Positions 24,037 to 38,705 of a DNA stretch of 64,000 bases are shown in pieces. The DNA comes from Lepidodermella squamata (taxonomy: Eukaryota > Gastrotricha): positions 3,968,001 to 4,032,000 of the forward strand of contig JBLDXI010000003.1 of assembly GCA_047495785.1 (NCBI GenBank), in the 5' to 3' direction. A program made the translations under genes and the position numbers. The notes beneath the pieces are model-generated. The model did no database searches, was not told the origin of the DNA, and saw nothing but the letters and a program-made list of their open reading frames with translations. The first letter of the stretch is position 1. Each line of letters starts with the position of its first letter.

Positions 24037-24609
24037 TTTTGTCTCTCCCGTTTTCAAGCGGGACTTGATACCCTGTGTCTATTGAATGAATCGAAAAACA
24101 TGAAGTTTTATTTGACGAATCTAGTTGTAAACTTTTGCCGTCTCTGATCGAATTATTAACATACTTATATTTTTATATTTTGATGACTCAATAAGTAAAG
24201 GTGATTTTAGAATATTCCCTTGTTAATTTGAAGCAAACATACTCAGCTTTACCAGCCCGGTTGACGAATTATCTGCAAGAAGAAGCTATACTTTAAATCA
24301 GAATGAAGTAACATAGGCCTTATACGATTCGCGATACCCGAGTCGCAATAATCATGGGGCCTTCCTCGCTATGATGTACCATTTTATTTGCGACACAAGG
24401 TTGTCAGCAATTCAACAAAAATGGTGGTAATTTTCGAATGAAACAAAATAACTGATTAGGTAGCTCTGAGGTTATAACTCTAAAATACCGCAATCAAGCA
24501 AGATTAATAAATATCAGCAAATTCAACGATCGAGAGAAATGAGCAGTCTTGGTCCAGGCCTATCGCATTGGTTCCATTGACTTAGAACTTGAAGAAAAAA
24601 AAATAAGAA
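24037..24609. other. Convergent 3' intergenic region
   Basis: 3' flanks of the Rab gene (+) and the four-TM gene (-). Nothing else recognised. Confidence 0.45.
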
Positions 24610-25473
24610 TTATGCGACCGCCGCTCGGCCAACCAGCAGGCAGACACTGGTCAGAATCAAGGCGATGTAGGCTAACAAAGATCCCATGCAGAAGCTCGTT
24701 AGACTGTAATCGGGCGAGTCGGAAAACAGCACGATCACTCGGGATACCACCGCCAGAATCCCAGCGATTAGAAACGCTAATGCTCCCAGAACCATGAAAG
24801 GATTCTCATGAATTAGCATTCGACAGGAAGGACCCCTGAAGATGCGAGGGCATACAATGCTTTAAAAAATACTCTAATAACGAAAACTGGAACTGACCCT
24901 CCGAATCCTTTTTTGCACTGTCCCAGAAGGAATAAAATGAAGCCAGCTATCCATGAAATGGCGAAAAGCACACATATCCAGTGATCCAAAGCTCCTGTGA
25001 AACATAATTCCAAGTGTTGCCGCAACTGTTATAGTTAACACACCACTAACCTAAATATCCTCCGCGGCTTCGTATCCAATAAAGCGAAGTCAAACCACCC
25101 CATAACAGACTCTGTGGAAAAACGTATCCGTTGGCGATGAGAATAAACAAATATCGAGAAATTTACTTGAATTAAAGATGTCAATGTTAACAAGCCGAGA
25201 TCTCCGCGCTGCTGAATAACTGCGACCAGCATGATTTTGGAATCGATAACGAATAAGATGGATTTTCGAAGAAAATTGCTTCCGCTCTCGAGATGTTATT
25301 CCGATGTTTATTCGCACGGTTTTATCTGCCCACCAAACATCATTATAGTATTTCGCTGGTGGGGCGCTGATATTACCATTATTACCAACGATCGCCGTTC
25401 CATAGGCTTCCCCCGCCCCGCTGTTGTTATTTATTGGCGAGGGTGGGTCGGTTGCTGACGGCCTAGAGTGCAC
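24610..25473 (-). CDS. Four-transmembrane protein, family unknown (5' end unresolved)
   Basis: Exons read as 25318-about 25473, 25167-25211, 25051-25111, 24898-24994 and 24610-24835, all with consistent phases. The protein has a Pro/Asn/Gly-rich N-terminal tail (SATDPPSPINNN, then YYNDVWWADK) and four hydrophobic helices: LGLLTLTSLIQSLLWGGL, WICVLFAISWIAGFILFL, VLGALAFLIAGILAVVS and SLLAYIALILTSVCLLVG. Short loops with a small Cys-containing stretch (GGGPSCR) sit between helices 2 and 3. This is the topology of MARVEL/tetraspan-type proteins with cytosolic ends. The first exon opens after an in-frame stop with no ATG, so a 5' exon is missing from this model. It lies about 300 bp downstream of the OMA1 stop on the same strand. 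Confidence 0.6.
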
Positions 25474-25770
25474 TCAACGTTACTGCCGCGTATGTTTTCA
25501 TTTATATTATTTGTAAAATCGGCAATATCTGAACTGGCAGCAGTAGCGCGATATAATAAATGATACACCCGCTATAACTCATGGACCACAAGGCGTTGGA
25601 TAAAACCGGATTGTTTATTTCCGTTTCGACAACAGTAGGTTCATAGAAAAAATAATTGACGAAAAAATCAACACAACAATTTTTCAAACGTAAACTATAA
25701 TATAGAAAGGCAATTCGCAACCAGATTTGTTGAAGAATAAAATAACCGGGCGATAATCATTCAACAAATG

Positions 25771-27340
25771 TCATTTAGAGGCAGGAGCTGGTGACACGGG
25801 TTCGGGCTTTTTACGCAACCTAGCGCCGTAGCTTTGAATCAAGTCGCTCCGGAGTTTACGTGTATTATCATAGTCTGGAGGCAGTGGCTTGGACAACGAG
25901 GTTTTATCACAGCGGCCTTCGTTAGCAGCAGCTTCCGTTCCACCACTTCGGACGACTTCTCGCATTGTGGCGTACCGTTCGGCCGAGGAGGGATGGGTAG
26001 AAAAATAGTCAATTTCAACAGGCAATTTCTCTGTCTTTTTCGGCAGTGACATCTCGCTCTCAGTCTCAGCTGGCTTCCCCACAGCAACATTAGCTACAAA
26101 ATAATCAAATCAACTTGTGAATATTAACATGAATTTGAGTTCTATTTACTTTCAGCAGCAAGATAAGCGACTCCGAAATTAGGATTCGCATGCAGCTTTG
26201 CTTGGGTAGCTGCCGCCTTGGTATTCCCATCCCCAACAACGAGTTCGTAATCCTCAAAAATATCCGCCAGTAGTTCCATTTTGTGCCAAACTATCACAGC
26301 TTGACGTGGGTCGAAACAAGCTCGAGAAAGCAGGTCCAAGCCCACAGCATCAGCCTCGCGTTCTAAATTTCGGCTGAAAGGTAGTTGAAATAACAAAGCA
26401 GCTACTTTGTGGCAAAACCACGACGCTATGGTCGCAGAGCCGTCTCCAGGCATGATGCACCACAACGAGGCAAGAACTAGAGTCATGAAAAAATCGACAA
26501 TCGCCGCACGGGTTATATTTTCGCAACCATGGCCGCAAATAACATGACTAAGTTCGTGAGCCATGACCATTGCGAGTTCGTGCTCATTAGCAACAATGTC
26601 AAATAATCCAGTGTAGACGTAAATGCTACCGCTTGGCACGGCGAATGCGTTTGCATCGGCATCGTTGATGATATAAACGCGCCATTTTCTATCGCCAAAA
26701 TTGGGTATGAGGTGAGCGTTTGATCTCAGAAGTCGAGTTGCTATATTCGCTACTATCCTATACATTCGATCGGCATCTTTTTCATTCAAAATAGTATCCT
26801 CGTGCAATTTTGCTATCTAAAATTCAGCATTATTATTTGTGCATAAAAGTAACACCGGCAACTTACCATCTCCTCCTCAGCAGCAGCAATTTTTCGATAT
26901 TGATAGGGAGTGAGTGGCACAAATCGAACCCGTTTGGTTATCGGGACTTCTTCCAAGTGAAGAATGTAGAAAATTATCCACGATGTTGCGATAAGACCAG
27001 AGCCGACCGTAACTCCAGCACGATTACGAGCGAACCATAGCCGTAAAAGCCTCATCCGCTCCTTGAAAGGTACTGATTTCCACCAATTGCGAAGTGAACG
27101 ACCAAAAATTATAGCAAATAATTTAGCAGCTGGCCGAGCCAGAAGAACACCCACAATCCCTCCTAATCCTAGCTCGCCTAAGCCATATTTTGGTTTCGAG
27201 CTGTGAAAGGTTCTTATTGTTATCACATTATTTTTCGCGTGATTTAATAAGAACGATGTGGAACTGCCAACTTTGGTCTTGATCGAAGCCGAGCGAATAG
27301 TGCATCTGGTTGTTGCACGAATCAGCTGAGATAGCATCAT
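25771..27340 (-). CDS. OMA1: Mitochondrial metalloendopeptidase OMA1 (M48 family)
   Basis: Exons 26867-27340, 26150-26816 and 25771-26093; 487 residues (human 524). The first 60 residues are basic, Ser/Thr-rich and free of acids, as in a matrix presequence (MMLSQLIRATTRCTIRSAS). A hydrophobic helix near residue 120 (GSGLIATSWIIFYILHL) is the inner-membrane anchor. The zinc motif HELSH sits in VMAHELSHVICGHG and the third ligand is in NLEREADAVGLDLL. OMA1 cleaves OPA1 and DELE1 when membrane potential falls (family knowledge). The C-terminal tail is charged (KKPEPVSPAPASK). Start: first ATG of the open frame; a second Met follows immediately. Confidence 0.94.
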
Positions 27341-27949
27341 ACTCAGCTAGATGTTAAATACCTAGAATAAAGACGAATCACAGACGGTAATCATACTGGA
27401 ACAAATAATTTTGTGGAGTCAAACAGAATTGTTCGTAATTCTTCACGTTTGAATTCGCAAGAACTCTAAGACTCAAGCGAACCAATAAGCAAATGTTCAC
27501 TAGTAAAAGGAGATACTTCAATATGCTTTAGATACTTCAAGTACATCAATATGCTTTTAGTTGAAAATTACAGAGCTGCAGACAATTTTTGCTAGCCGGA
27601 CTTGAGCAGGATTATCCACTAATCACTAAAGCTCTTAATGCCTAAGGCGCCATTTTCCCAAGCTGGCTGTTCTCCTCGCCCGATGCATCAATCGTAGTAT
27701 AAAGGTCAACATTCGATATGGTGTTTTGGTAAAGCACGACGCAGGACTTCGTCGGTGATCATCTGGGATATATCGATTAAATGTGGTTAATAACGTACAT
27801 TATTCTATTGCCTATTGACAGGATTACAATACGAGGACATATATGCTGCCAAGGACTCAAATGTAGAATTCAATGTTTTTCCCAGTGTCACTTGTGAACC
27901 CAAACAGCCTGCCCCTGCCTGCAATGTCTAAGGCTTGCACCAAGTAAAC
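27341..27949. other. Intergenic upstream of OMA1
   Basis: No gene. A short direct repeat (TTCAATATGCTTT / TCAATATGCTTTT) occurs near 27518-27560. Confidence 0.4.
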
Positions 27950-28270
27950 ACTACCAGATCGAACTGCCGAGTCTGGTATCTGACCCTGACTGTGGAAGTT
28001 TCCTCTACACTGACGACACCGCAATCTATGCCACTGGTGACTCAATTTCCTCAGTCAAAGCGAAACCCGAAATGCAACTAACCTCAGTAGCAACTTGGCT
28101 CCGGCCAAACAACATGAAGTTGAACGAGAAGAAAACTCAAATAATGTTTTGGTACCGAAATTGCTTAAAATTGACAACGAACTGCCTGAAGTGAACGTCA
28201 ACTGTATTCTCGTCGCTCCACAACCTACAATGACACTCATCGGGCTCTAAATCTACTATCGCATCACGTT
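27950..28270 (+). pseudogene. Fragment of a non-LTR retrotransposon reverse transcriptase
   Basis: From 27961 a frame of about 75 codons carries LPSLVSDPDCGSFLYTDDTA, then ATWLRPNNMKLNEKKTQIMF. This is the catalytic C motif (usually YADD, here YTDD) and the following NxxKT region of LINE-type reverse transcriptases. The frame ends at a TGA near 28190. A further frame (VAPQPTMTLIGL, stop, ITFENHVEN) resembles the downstream conserved block. No other part of the element is intact, so it is a dead fragment. Confidence 0.75.
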
Positions 28271-29049
28271 TGAAAACCATGTCGAAAACGCGAAATGACG
28301 CAGTGGAGCTTATGCTCTCCGCCTAGCTGGTCGAAATGGCAGGTGAACTCGTGATCCATGATCTATCTTTCTAATTTATTTTTCTACTCCTTTGTCGTGC
28401 CACGTGGCCCGTGTTATACATCGCCAAAGCGGTGACTCGGGTTCTAAAATCTAAAACTGAAGCCCAAGCATGTCGTCGGGCGACTGGCGATTGGGCTTAT
28501 TAATCCATCCATCCCAAATCGATCGAATAACAGGTCACCGACTTTTTTGTTCGGCTCGGTTCGTTGTTTGCTAACAAAATGCCAACAACAACGGCATACG
28601 CTTCTCTGGTCTCCCGAGAGCCAAAACCGCATCTTCAGATACAGAATTTTTATTGTGATTCTCAGATACAATTTGTCGAAATGATCACGGGGTAACGAAG
28701 AAAGAACAGATAAAGCACAGATTATATGATTGATTTTCATAGATCGACTATGAGTCTTACCGACTCGGTCGAGCCCATGTCAACGGATCTTAAACGTCTT
28801 TTTGATTCGAGGCAAGTCCGAAGGGTGCAAAACGCATAGGATAAAGTCAGGCTCAGAAGTCAGAAGGGCTTTGGGAGTGTTGTCCCGACAATACAGAAAA
28901 CTGAACGAAACTCACTGTCCTCCTTGTTCCTTGTAACCAAACAACGGTCAACATTATCGAACTAACTTGAGCAAACGGTTTTCTGCTTGGGACTGCAATC
29001 ATAATCGATCTATGAAAATCAGAACCGCATCTTCGCGTCTCCAAACAAA
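28271..29049. other. Non-coding, with degraded repeat traces
   Basis: A 21-nt inverted repeat with one mismatch (28732-28752 and 29000-29020, core TTTTCATAGATCGA) and a near-direct repeat AACCGCATCTTC (about 28625 and 29023) suggest remains of a transposon. No ORF of interest. Confidence 0.4.
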
Positions 29050-30174
29050 GATGGGTGTGATCGAAAAATAACTAGCAGTTAAACTCAAGTTAACTAAAAG
29101 TTTACGATAAGTTAACCAAATGCCATGTGATCGAACGTTAACTACTAGTTAACTACTAGTTAGCTTGAGTTTAGGATTAGATTAAACGCCTATTTCTAAA
29201 CCAACGAAGTAGTTGGTTTAACTTCTAGTTAACTATTTTTAGCTGCAAATCAGCCTCCTCAGACTAAATTCAGCTAGGAATCCGGCTGAATTATAATAAA
29301 ATCAGCCTAATATGACTAAAATGGCTATAAAATCAGCCATGAGGAAAAATTTGTGAAATCAGCCTGGCTGATAAGTGTTCAAATGGGAACTAATATATCA
29401 CTCTGTCATTGAAAATTGAGCATCTAATCAAATTATGCGAAATTGAATGATTGGCATTGTCTCCTTGTGCAAATCTTTCATAGTGATGGCGATCTAATTG
29501 ATGCTTTTAGAAAGACACCAAAGTAAAGACCACCACTAAACAGTGAAATTTAAACACCGCTCTTCAATTAAAAGTTTCAGCAATAACAATAGGGTCTTGA
29601 GACATTCAGGAAGCATTTCCGAAACAGCCTGGTCATACTCTTTGGAGATCAATGCATGTGATGACTTATGCCTCATAGTTATCGATCTATCGTGCATTTT
29701 CAATTTCCAAGTCATCATTGAATTTTAAATGTGCCATGTTGCCATTATTGGCCGCTAGATAGCAAGGCTTTGAGTTCCAATTTCAGTCAGGGTTGATTTT
29801 CGTAACTTGCAAGTTGGACATCTTCTTTAAAAGTACCCACTTGCATTGAAACCGGTGTAAAACGGGGAAGTCACAACTTTTGAATTTTGAAATTGCCGCG
29901 AGCATAATTAAAACAATCAATTTAATTAGGAAGCTAGTAAATGGAAAGATTTCTACCTTCCAATAAAACTGATGTCATTCACGAAGCGTGAGGCAGAACG
30001 TGACATGTTGGTAGTTAAACCTAAACTTATATTAACTAGTAGTTAACGTAACTAAATTGTCGATCACAGGTTATCGGTTAAACTTATGGTTAAGTTGCGA
30101 TTAGGTTAGGTTTAACTAGTAGTTAACTTATAGTTAAACCGTTGCTTAACTGCTTGCTTCGATCACACCCATCA
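29050..30174. mobile_element. Non-autonomous DNA transposon with terminal inverted repeats (about 1.1 kb)
   Basis: Both ends read GATGGGTGTGATCGAA inward (perfect over 16 nt). Behind each end lie about 110 nt of related subterminal sequence full of GTTAACTA/TAGTTAAC units, many forming AGTTAACTACTAGTTAA palindromes. A second GTGATCG occurs in both subterminal blocks (about 29130 and 30060). The interior (about 29200-30000) has no ORF with transposase features but carries four copies of AAATCAGCC between 29247 and 29364. A target-site duplication is unclear: the flanks AAACAAAG and CAAAAAGG share 5 of 8 positions. Confidence 0.8.
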
Positions 30175-31120
30175 AAAAGGCCGTTTTGACTCGATTCCCC
30201 GCGCATTCGTTGGTTTTTTAATTTTGGCCTCTAAAACAAGCAATTATTAAAATCGCAATTAAAATTAAAATTTATACATGGTACATTAATTATGTTTTAG
30301 CTTAGCAAAATTTTCAAAATCTTGGGGTTTTTGGTTTTGGAGCCGCATCGGCCGTTTTCGGTTTCGTTTGGGTTCGGTTTCGTGAGGGATTGATATGTCT
30401 TTGTTGCGCTAAACGATTAAGGATCATCGACTCGCATTTTTTCTAGAAATTTGAACGGTTTAAGTTAGGTCAGAGCATTTCGAGGATTCTCATGCAGGTG
30501 GAAGATTAGGAATGTTGTAACCCGCTCCTTTTGTGGCAATTGCCATGGCTGATCAAATGTGCTGATTGCTGATTGCTGATTACTAATAGCTCAATAAGTA
30601 TTCAATTTTAGTGTTTCATGGTGAAATTAGTTGTACAGAAGCATAATAAGCCAGTATAAGCTGTAAATACGAATGCCGCCTATTACCTATTAGTATAGCA
30701 AAAATGTCTTCCATATTCCAGACATCTTATGCTTGCCGTTGGCGCTTTTTACTGGTCAGACCTTGAAAGTTAGTGTGGTATTAGTGTGTTAGTAACCATT
30801 CAATCTTGTAGTAGTCATCGAGCATCGTATTTCTGGGGCGTCTGTCTTGATTGGATTGGGTTAGGATTAAATCGATTAAATCCCTGAATGCGCGTTAGAC
30901 TCCAAAAACCGAATGTTATTGATGGTTTATGCTACATCTGATTGAATTTTATATGCATTTTTCGTACATTTACTGGCGATAGACAAGGTATACCTTCGAT
31001 GCGCTTTCTGATGAGTTTGTGGCTTGAAGTGAATCTCCGCGCGTCTATGCTGATTACTGATTAATATATATACTATAGTATCATGATGTCTACTCTTGAA
31101 TTATAGAATGGATTACTAAG
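30175..31120. other. Intergenic upstream of CDC14
   Basis: Contains a short GCTGATT triplication (about 30559-30580). Otherwise no feature recognised; the CDC14 promoter is probably here. Confidence 0.45.
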
Positions 31121-33281
<2,161 letters not shown>

Positions 33282-34882
33282 TTTATTCATCCCATTTTCG
33301 CTCAGTTCTCTCTCTCTCTCTCTCTCTACTTGAATCCATAACCTAGAAAAAGGCTTGTTATTTTTTCACTCGCGGTTATTTTTTGGTTATTCTTTTTCGA
33401 TCCCTGTGATGATAAAGAATACAGAATAATGATAAGACCTCTCGTTCGATTTGACGGCTTTTGACTGATTCTCTCTCTCGCTCTACCTTGTTTGTTCCTA
33501 CATTCCCTGATCCATCAATGTAATAGGGAAATTTGTTACATCGCTGCTTCTGGTTCCATATTTTCCACGATACCATTTGCTGTAAGAAAGAATGAATGCT
33601 TTACTTGTCGTGATCTCCGCTGCTTTGATTTCACGCGCCGTGTTAATTGTTAGCTTTAAGCGTTGTCTCGCGACCGCTGGCTTATACGTTATGAAAAATC
33701 TGTGACTCTTGCCTAGGGCGTCTCGTGTGTCTTGTTGATCACAAGTCTGTTAATTCTTTTTGACTGTATCATCGTTTTCCAATGTAATTGGTCGATTGTT
33801 TGATTGATTGAATGATCCGTAATTGAAACTTTCCATTTATTGATTGATCAACCTAGTTTTTAACGCTATTTTTCCTACTAATTACAATTTTTGTTGAGTT
33901 TTTACTCGGCTTGATCACCAGTTATATTGAGAAGCCGGCGTTGTTTCGAGTTGTTTTGTTGTCGCTTTGATTGATTGATGTTTCACCGCTGTGACTTGAT
34001 TCATTCCCACACCCGCCCTCTAGACAAACATCCTGTGTGAAGGCTTTATTGTTGCCTCCCAACTGGAAAAACCTTTGTTATGTTTGTACTCCTATTTTTG
34101 TTTATCCGTACTATTACTATTATTATTACTGTCGTGTTTTGTTTTGTTCATGTCGCAGCGCACATACAACATCAAACATGCCATCATCATATTATTTTAC
34201 CTTTACTACCTACCTATTTTCAAGTACATGCGGAACAAGCTGCTTCAGTGCGTGTATCGATGCGCTTATCGATGCAGAAAAAACGCACAAATTCCCATGT
34301 TTCCTATAATATTATCTTGAAATAATATGCTAACACGCCGAGAGCTGCTTTTCTTCAACAATAATTTTACGATGTTATTTCACTGTGAATTCTCTTTTGA
34401 CGTTCAATTTCATGTATATCGTTGTTGAAAAAAACGATTGTCGACGGTTGATTCTTTCGATAGCATATTGCAAAATGGTGAAGCGAGAGCGTTGTACCAG
34501 AACAATTGTATAATATTTGATGATGATGATGATGAAAGATGTGTAATTTATCATATTTATATAATATAATACAACAGCAACATCATCATTTATTAATAAT
34601 ATTATTGTTATACTATCCATTTGCAGAAGAAAAAAACGAATATATTCTGAACTGATAATAAAACAATATTGCATCGTAGCGATTTCACAACGACGCGGCT
34701 AATTTCCCGCGATTTTTTCTCCTCCATTATAAATTTAGGCTGCATAAAACGATCGATACAAAATTTACTATATTGATCGTAGGAGAGCAGCAGCTGCTTG
34801 CAATTCCTCGTCATGAGCAATAATGTAATTTTTGATTGAAAAACGAAAGAATGAAAAATATCAACACCTTGATGTTTTTAAG
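33282..34882. other. Non-coding between CDC14 and the TIR/SAM gene
   Basis: Contains a TC dinucleotide run (33306-33328) and AT-rich triplet runs. The three overlapping ORFs near 34037-34325 are phase variants of the same low-complexity ATT-rich sequence. A 5' exon of the next gene is expected here but I could not identify it. Confidence 0.5.
33306..33328. repeat. TC dinucleotide repeat
   Basis: Continuous CT/TC tract just after the CDC14 stop, probably in its 3' UTR. Confidence 0.95.
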
Positions 34883-37800
34883 GAAAGCCAGCAATCAAAT
34901 TCATTGACCAGCCGCGGCTTGTTTATTTGGACGCCGAGTTACTTTGACAAAAATTTCCAGGCGCGATTTTTCACTAATCGCCTAATTGACGGCTTGGTCG
35001 ACGCTGGCCTGCCGCTAAATGATTTTTTCTACGATGCAAAGGAACGGCTGTACGAAAATGCCATGCGATGTTCATCACGAATGCGCGTATGTTATTATTA
35101 CAATATACGCCAATAAAATTGCCGCCAACAATATTTGACTCGAGAAAAAAATTGCCGAACAATTAAAAATTCCGCCTTATTTTTTTGCGCGCGTTATTTT
35201 CTTCTCAGGGTGTTTACTCATTAGATAATCTGGGGGTTGGAGTTGTTACATTGGCGAGCAAAATAACAAGATGCATCATGGAGGTTGTGTTTTATATACA
35301 TTTATGCACGTAGGCTGTGGAGCGGTGCCAAGCGGCCATTGTGTTTTTGCTATGGCCTGCTGGAGAGCCAGCGAGCCCTGCGCTGCTATCGGTGAATGAA
35401 CTCGCTGAATTAGGCGTGCTGTGCCAGCGCTCGATGCCACCGCAGCAGCAGCCGCAACAACACTCGAGCGATGCGAGGCTGATTAAGCTCTTTGTTGTGT
35501 GCTGCCACGAGCCGATGCAAACGTCGCTCCTGCCGCCCAGTCTCAACTACGCACTGACACTGGCGGGGCGCTACTCGGTCGTGCGAGTGCCGTGGGCGCC
35601 TAGCGAGCCAACGTTGACAACCAGCCAGCTGCGCGAGATGGCCGGCGCGGTCTCTGGCGAGCTGCTCACTCTCGGCTTGTCCGAGTGGTGCCGGGTAATG
35701 CCCATGCATAAGATGATAATGTGATTATAATGGTAGAGTTATTACCAGGCACCGTCCAGCACGGCGAGTCGAGCGGCTTGGCTAACAAGCGGCAGCCGCT
35801 CTTCGAACCATCAGCGCGACGCTCTTGAGTTTAAAGTGCCGAGCTCTGGTGCCGAGTCGCGCGAGAATAACACGACGGCGACGGGCGATGGCGAAAGTGG
35901 CGACGCGGAAACGTCGGAGGAAAAGCCGCGTAGTGAAGAGCCGCCCGACTGGAAGTCGACCCCGGTTGCTGAATGGACCCCGGCCATGGTTCTGCAGTAT
36001 CTCGCCAGTGCCCGCGTTCCTGAGTTCATTTCCATGAGGTTGATAATTTTGCTTTACATTACAAAACTACTTAATTCCTATGGTCTTCAAGATCTTCAAG
36101 CTTGCATTAGAAGTGAAAAATACGCTGAAAATTTCACTGTCACTAGGATAAAAAAGCGACAGAAATTTAAAAAAAACTGGAAAAAAACGAAAAAAATGAA
36201 ATTTGAAGTAAAGAGTAGCCGATATTATAGTTCTTCATTTCATATGAATTTGAGGTATTTGAAAAAATTGAAAAAATTCATCAGAAATCAGCAGCTCAGA
36301 TTCTCTGCATATAATGAATTTTCTGCATAGAAGAATTAATTTTTGCCTCAACCGATTGAATTTTTATTATTTCAATATTATTCGATTCAGGATTGAAGAG
36401 CTTGCACTCGATGGTTCGGAGATTTCAGTGATGGAAGTGGCTGATTTCAGCTCTCACGTGCTCATCGACAACATGGAACTGTGCCGCATTCTGCACAAGA
36501 AAATACGCCAGCACATACAGTCGGCTCAATTGCTGAGTGCTTTCTCGTACAACGCAAATAAACGACAATTACCGCTTGTTTACGTTATTTTCGACCCTCG
36601 CGACGCCAAGTTGGCTCACAAGTTGCGCCGGCAGCTCGAGAAATTACAATTTGAAGTATGTAAACGAGAGAGATATAAACCCAAGTGACGGGAAAAAACC
36701 GCGAATATTTTGTTTTATTACATTAAGGTGCATCACCATGGTCAACTAGGCCGGTCGCGCACCGAATTCGCGCTCACGCAACTGCCGATAATGGCAAAGT
36801 GCGCTTATTTTCTCGTCTTGTTGACCGAGACCGCTCTTTCGTCGCCGTTTATTTGGGAAGAAGTGTGTATTTTGCGCTCGGTTATTCAACCACCAGCCTC
36901 GGCCGTCATTGCCCTGTCGTGGAACATCGGGGCTAGTTTTTTCCCGAGACATCTTTTCCTACCGCAAGGCTTCAATAACATCCAAATCAATCGCCGCGGG
37001 GCTGTGGAGTCGGATATTGTGATTCCTGTCTCGCCATTGTAAGTGTTTTTGCTACTAAGTAGCTATAATAATATGTATCGCGCACTTCACGGTCGATTTA
37101 ATCCCAATTTTTGAACATTAAATCGATAAGAAGCATACCACTTACGTGCGTGGGCGTAAATTAAAACTTACATTAAAAACGTAAAAAAAATGAAAATAAT
37201 ACATTTAATATGAAGCGGCTATTAGCGCTAAACCATCCAATTTAGGATCAGACGTCTACAAAATAATTTGATTTTTTTAATACTATATATAGATCAATAA
37301 ATTCTGAAGAATAAATTGATCAAAATCACGGTTAGATGAAAAAAAGATTTTTTCCAAATTAAACGAACAATTTGAGTTTCATGAATTTACAGAACAAAAT
37401 TTACAAACTGATTGGACTTGAATTATTTTTCAATTAAATTCTAAATTGTAAATTTTGGCTTGAGAATAATTAGCCAAATAAATGAAAATAACTGAAATAA
37501 TATTTTCAAATTTTCTTCTGATACTAAGACAACGTCAATCGAGACCATTTGTTCCAGATTACCAAGTTCAAGTGCGATATCAAGGCTAGGTTCCTGAGTT
37601 CCATCCAATATTAGACTAAGTATTTGCATTCTTTTCGGCTTCGTTCATAATATTTCCAATTTTAATGATTTTATCTCAACTGCATTGACATTTGAAAAAA
37701 ATTAGTTTATACTAGTTTAGACTAGAATATCATTTTTCAATATAATTTTCAGAAATACAATGCTAGAAATAGTCGTCCGGACTCGAAAAATAATATCGTG

Positions 37801-38705
37801 AATTTCTTTGCAGAATTTTGATGTTGGCTGACGTTCAAAACATTCCGCTGCTTGTTCAAGTTGAACTTTCAACAGCTGTTTACAAGATCTGCCGTCTCGT
37901 TGAATCTGCTATTCGATCACCGCCGCCTGGCATCGTGCTCGACCGCCCTGTCACCGGCGAGTACAACGACGTGCTTGCTCCAAACGCTGCCAACTGTGAT
38001 TCACTCATCTTTCAGCCAGTGCTATCGAGCATTGGAATCGGTGGAAGCTCACTTATGGCTAATTCGCCGAAAACTACGGGCCGATTCGGTTATTTGATCT
38101 CAAATTTCCTGCAACCGTTGCCGAGTGAAAACGGCTCGACCCCGGCATTTTCTGACCCGAGGATGCAGCTGTTGAATTCAGTTTACATATCACCCCCGAT
38201 TGATATTGTCATTTTATGCGACTGGGCCGATGCTAAAACCGCGGCTGTCCCGCTGCTGACGTCGCTTCGAAACGCCGGTCTGCGGTGTTTTGCCGACTTT
38301 GAAAATCCGATCGGCTCGCAGACCGCGAATGCCGCCATAGTTCCGAAATCTCGTCTTCGCCTGTTACTAGTAACAGCGTCATCCGGCCATCTGAGACCGT
38401 CCCATCCTCTGCTTTCGGTCGCTATTCTCGAATCACCCATGTCGCCCCTTTTATTTGTCCTGTGCTCTCGATCGCCTATTGCTAACCCAGATGAGCTTCC
38501 CCCTTCGAAAAATATCGCCGTCTCTTCTTCCTCCCAGCATCAAAACCAGCAACAGTTTCCGTACGAGTACTTCAACGGGCCGTTGAATAGCAGCAGCTCT
38601 GTTCCAGCCTACCCGTCAGCCCTTATGCTGGACATGTCGAGCTCGCGGGGAATAACGCGTTTTGTCAACGCGATTTGCCGCTATCTCGGCCACCAAAAAG
38701 ACTGA
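34883..38705 (+). CDS. Multi-TIR protein with a central SAM domain (5' end unresolved)
   Basis: Exons 34883-35086, 35314-35694, 35749-36038, 36391-36655, 36728-37038 and 37814-38705; 780 residues plus a missing N terminus. Module 1 (residues about 10-190): GLFIWTPSYFD, RLIDGLVDAGLPLNDFFYDA and CQAAIVFLLWP fit a TIR fold. Residues about 263-350: DWKSTPVAEWTPAMVLQYL through LCRILHKKIRQHI fit a SAM domain, split by a 352-nt intron. Module 2 (about 350-485): LPLVYVIFDPRDAKLAHKLR, then YFLVLLTETALSSPFIWEEV, with Trp and Glu where TIR NADases have their catalytic Glu. Module 3 (about 615-760): IDIVILCDWADAKTA and LRLLLVTASSGHL, with no Glu at that site. SARM1/TIR-1 proteins join SAM and TIR, but in the order ARM-SAM-SAM-TIR. 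Domain calls are by eye. A polyadenylation signal AATAAA follows at 38771. Confidence 0.62.

Noticed and set aside
34037-34325. Three overlapping plus-strand ORFs of 81-90 codons
   Set aside because: They are three frames of the same low-complexity ATT-rich sequence; none has domain features.
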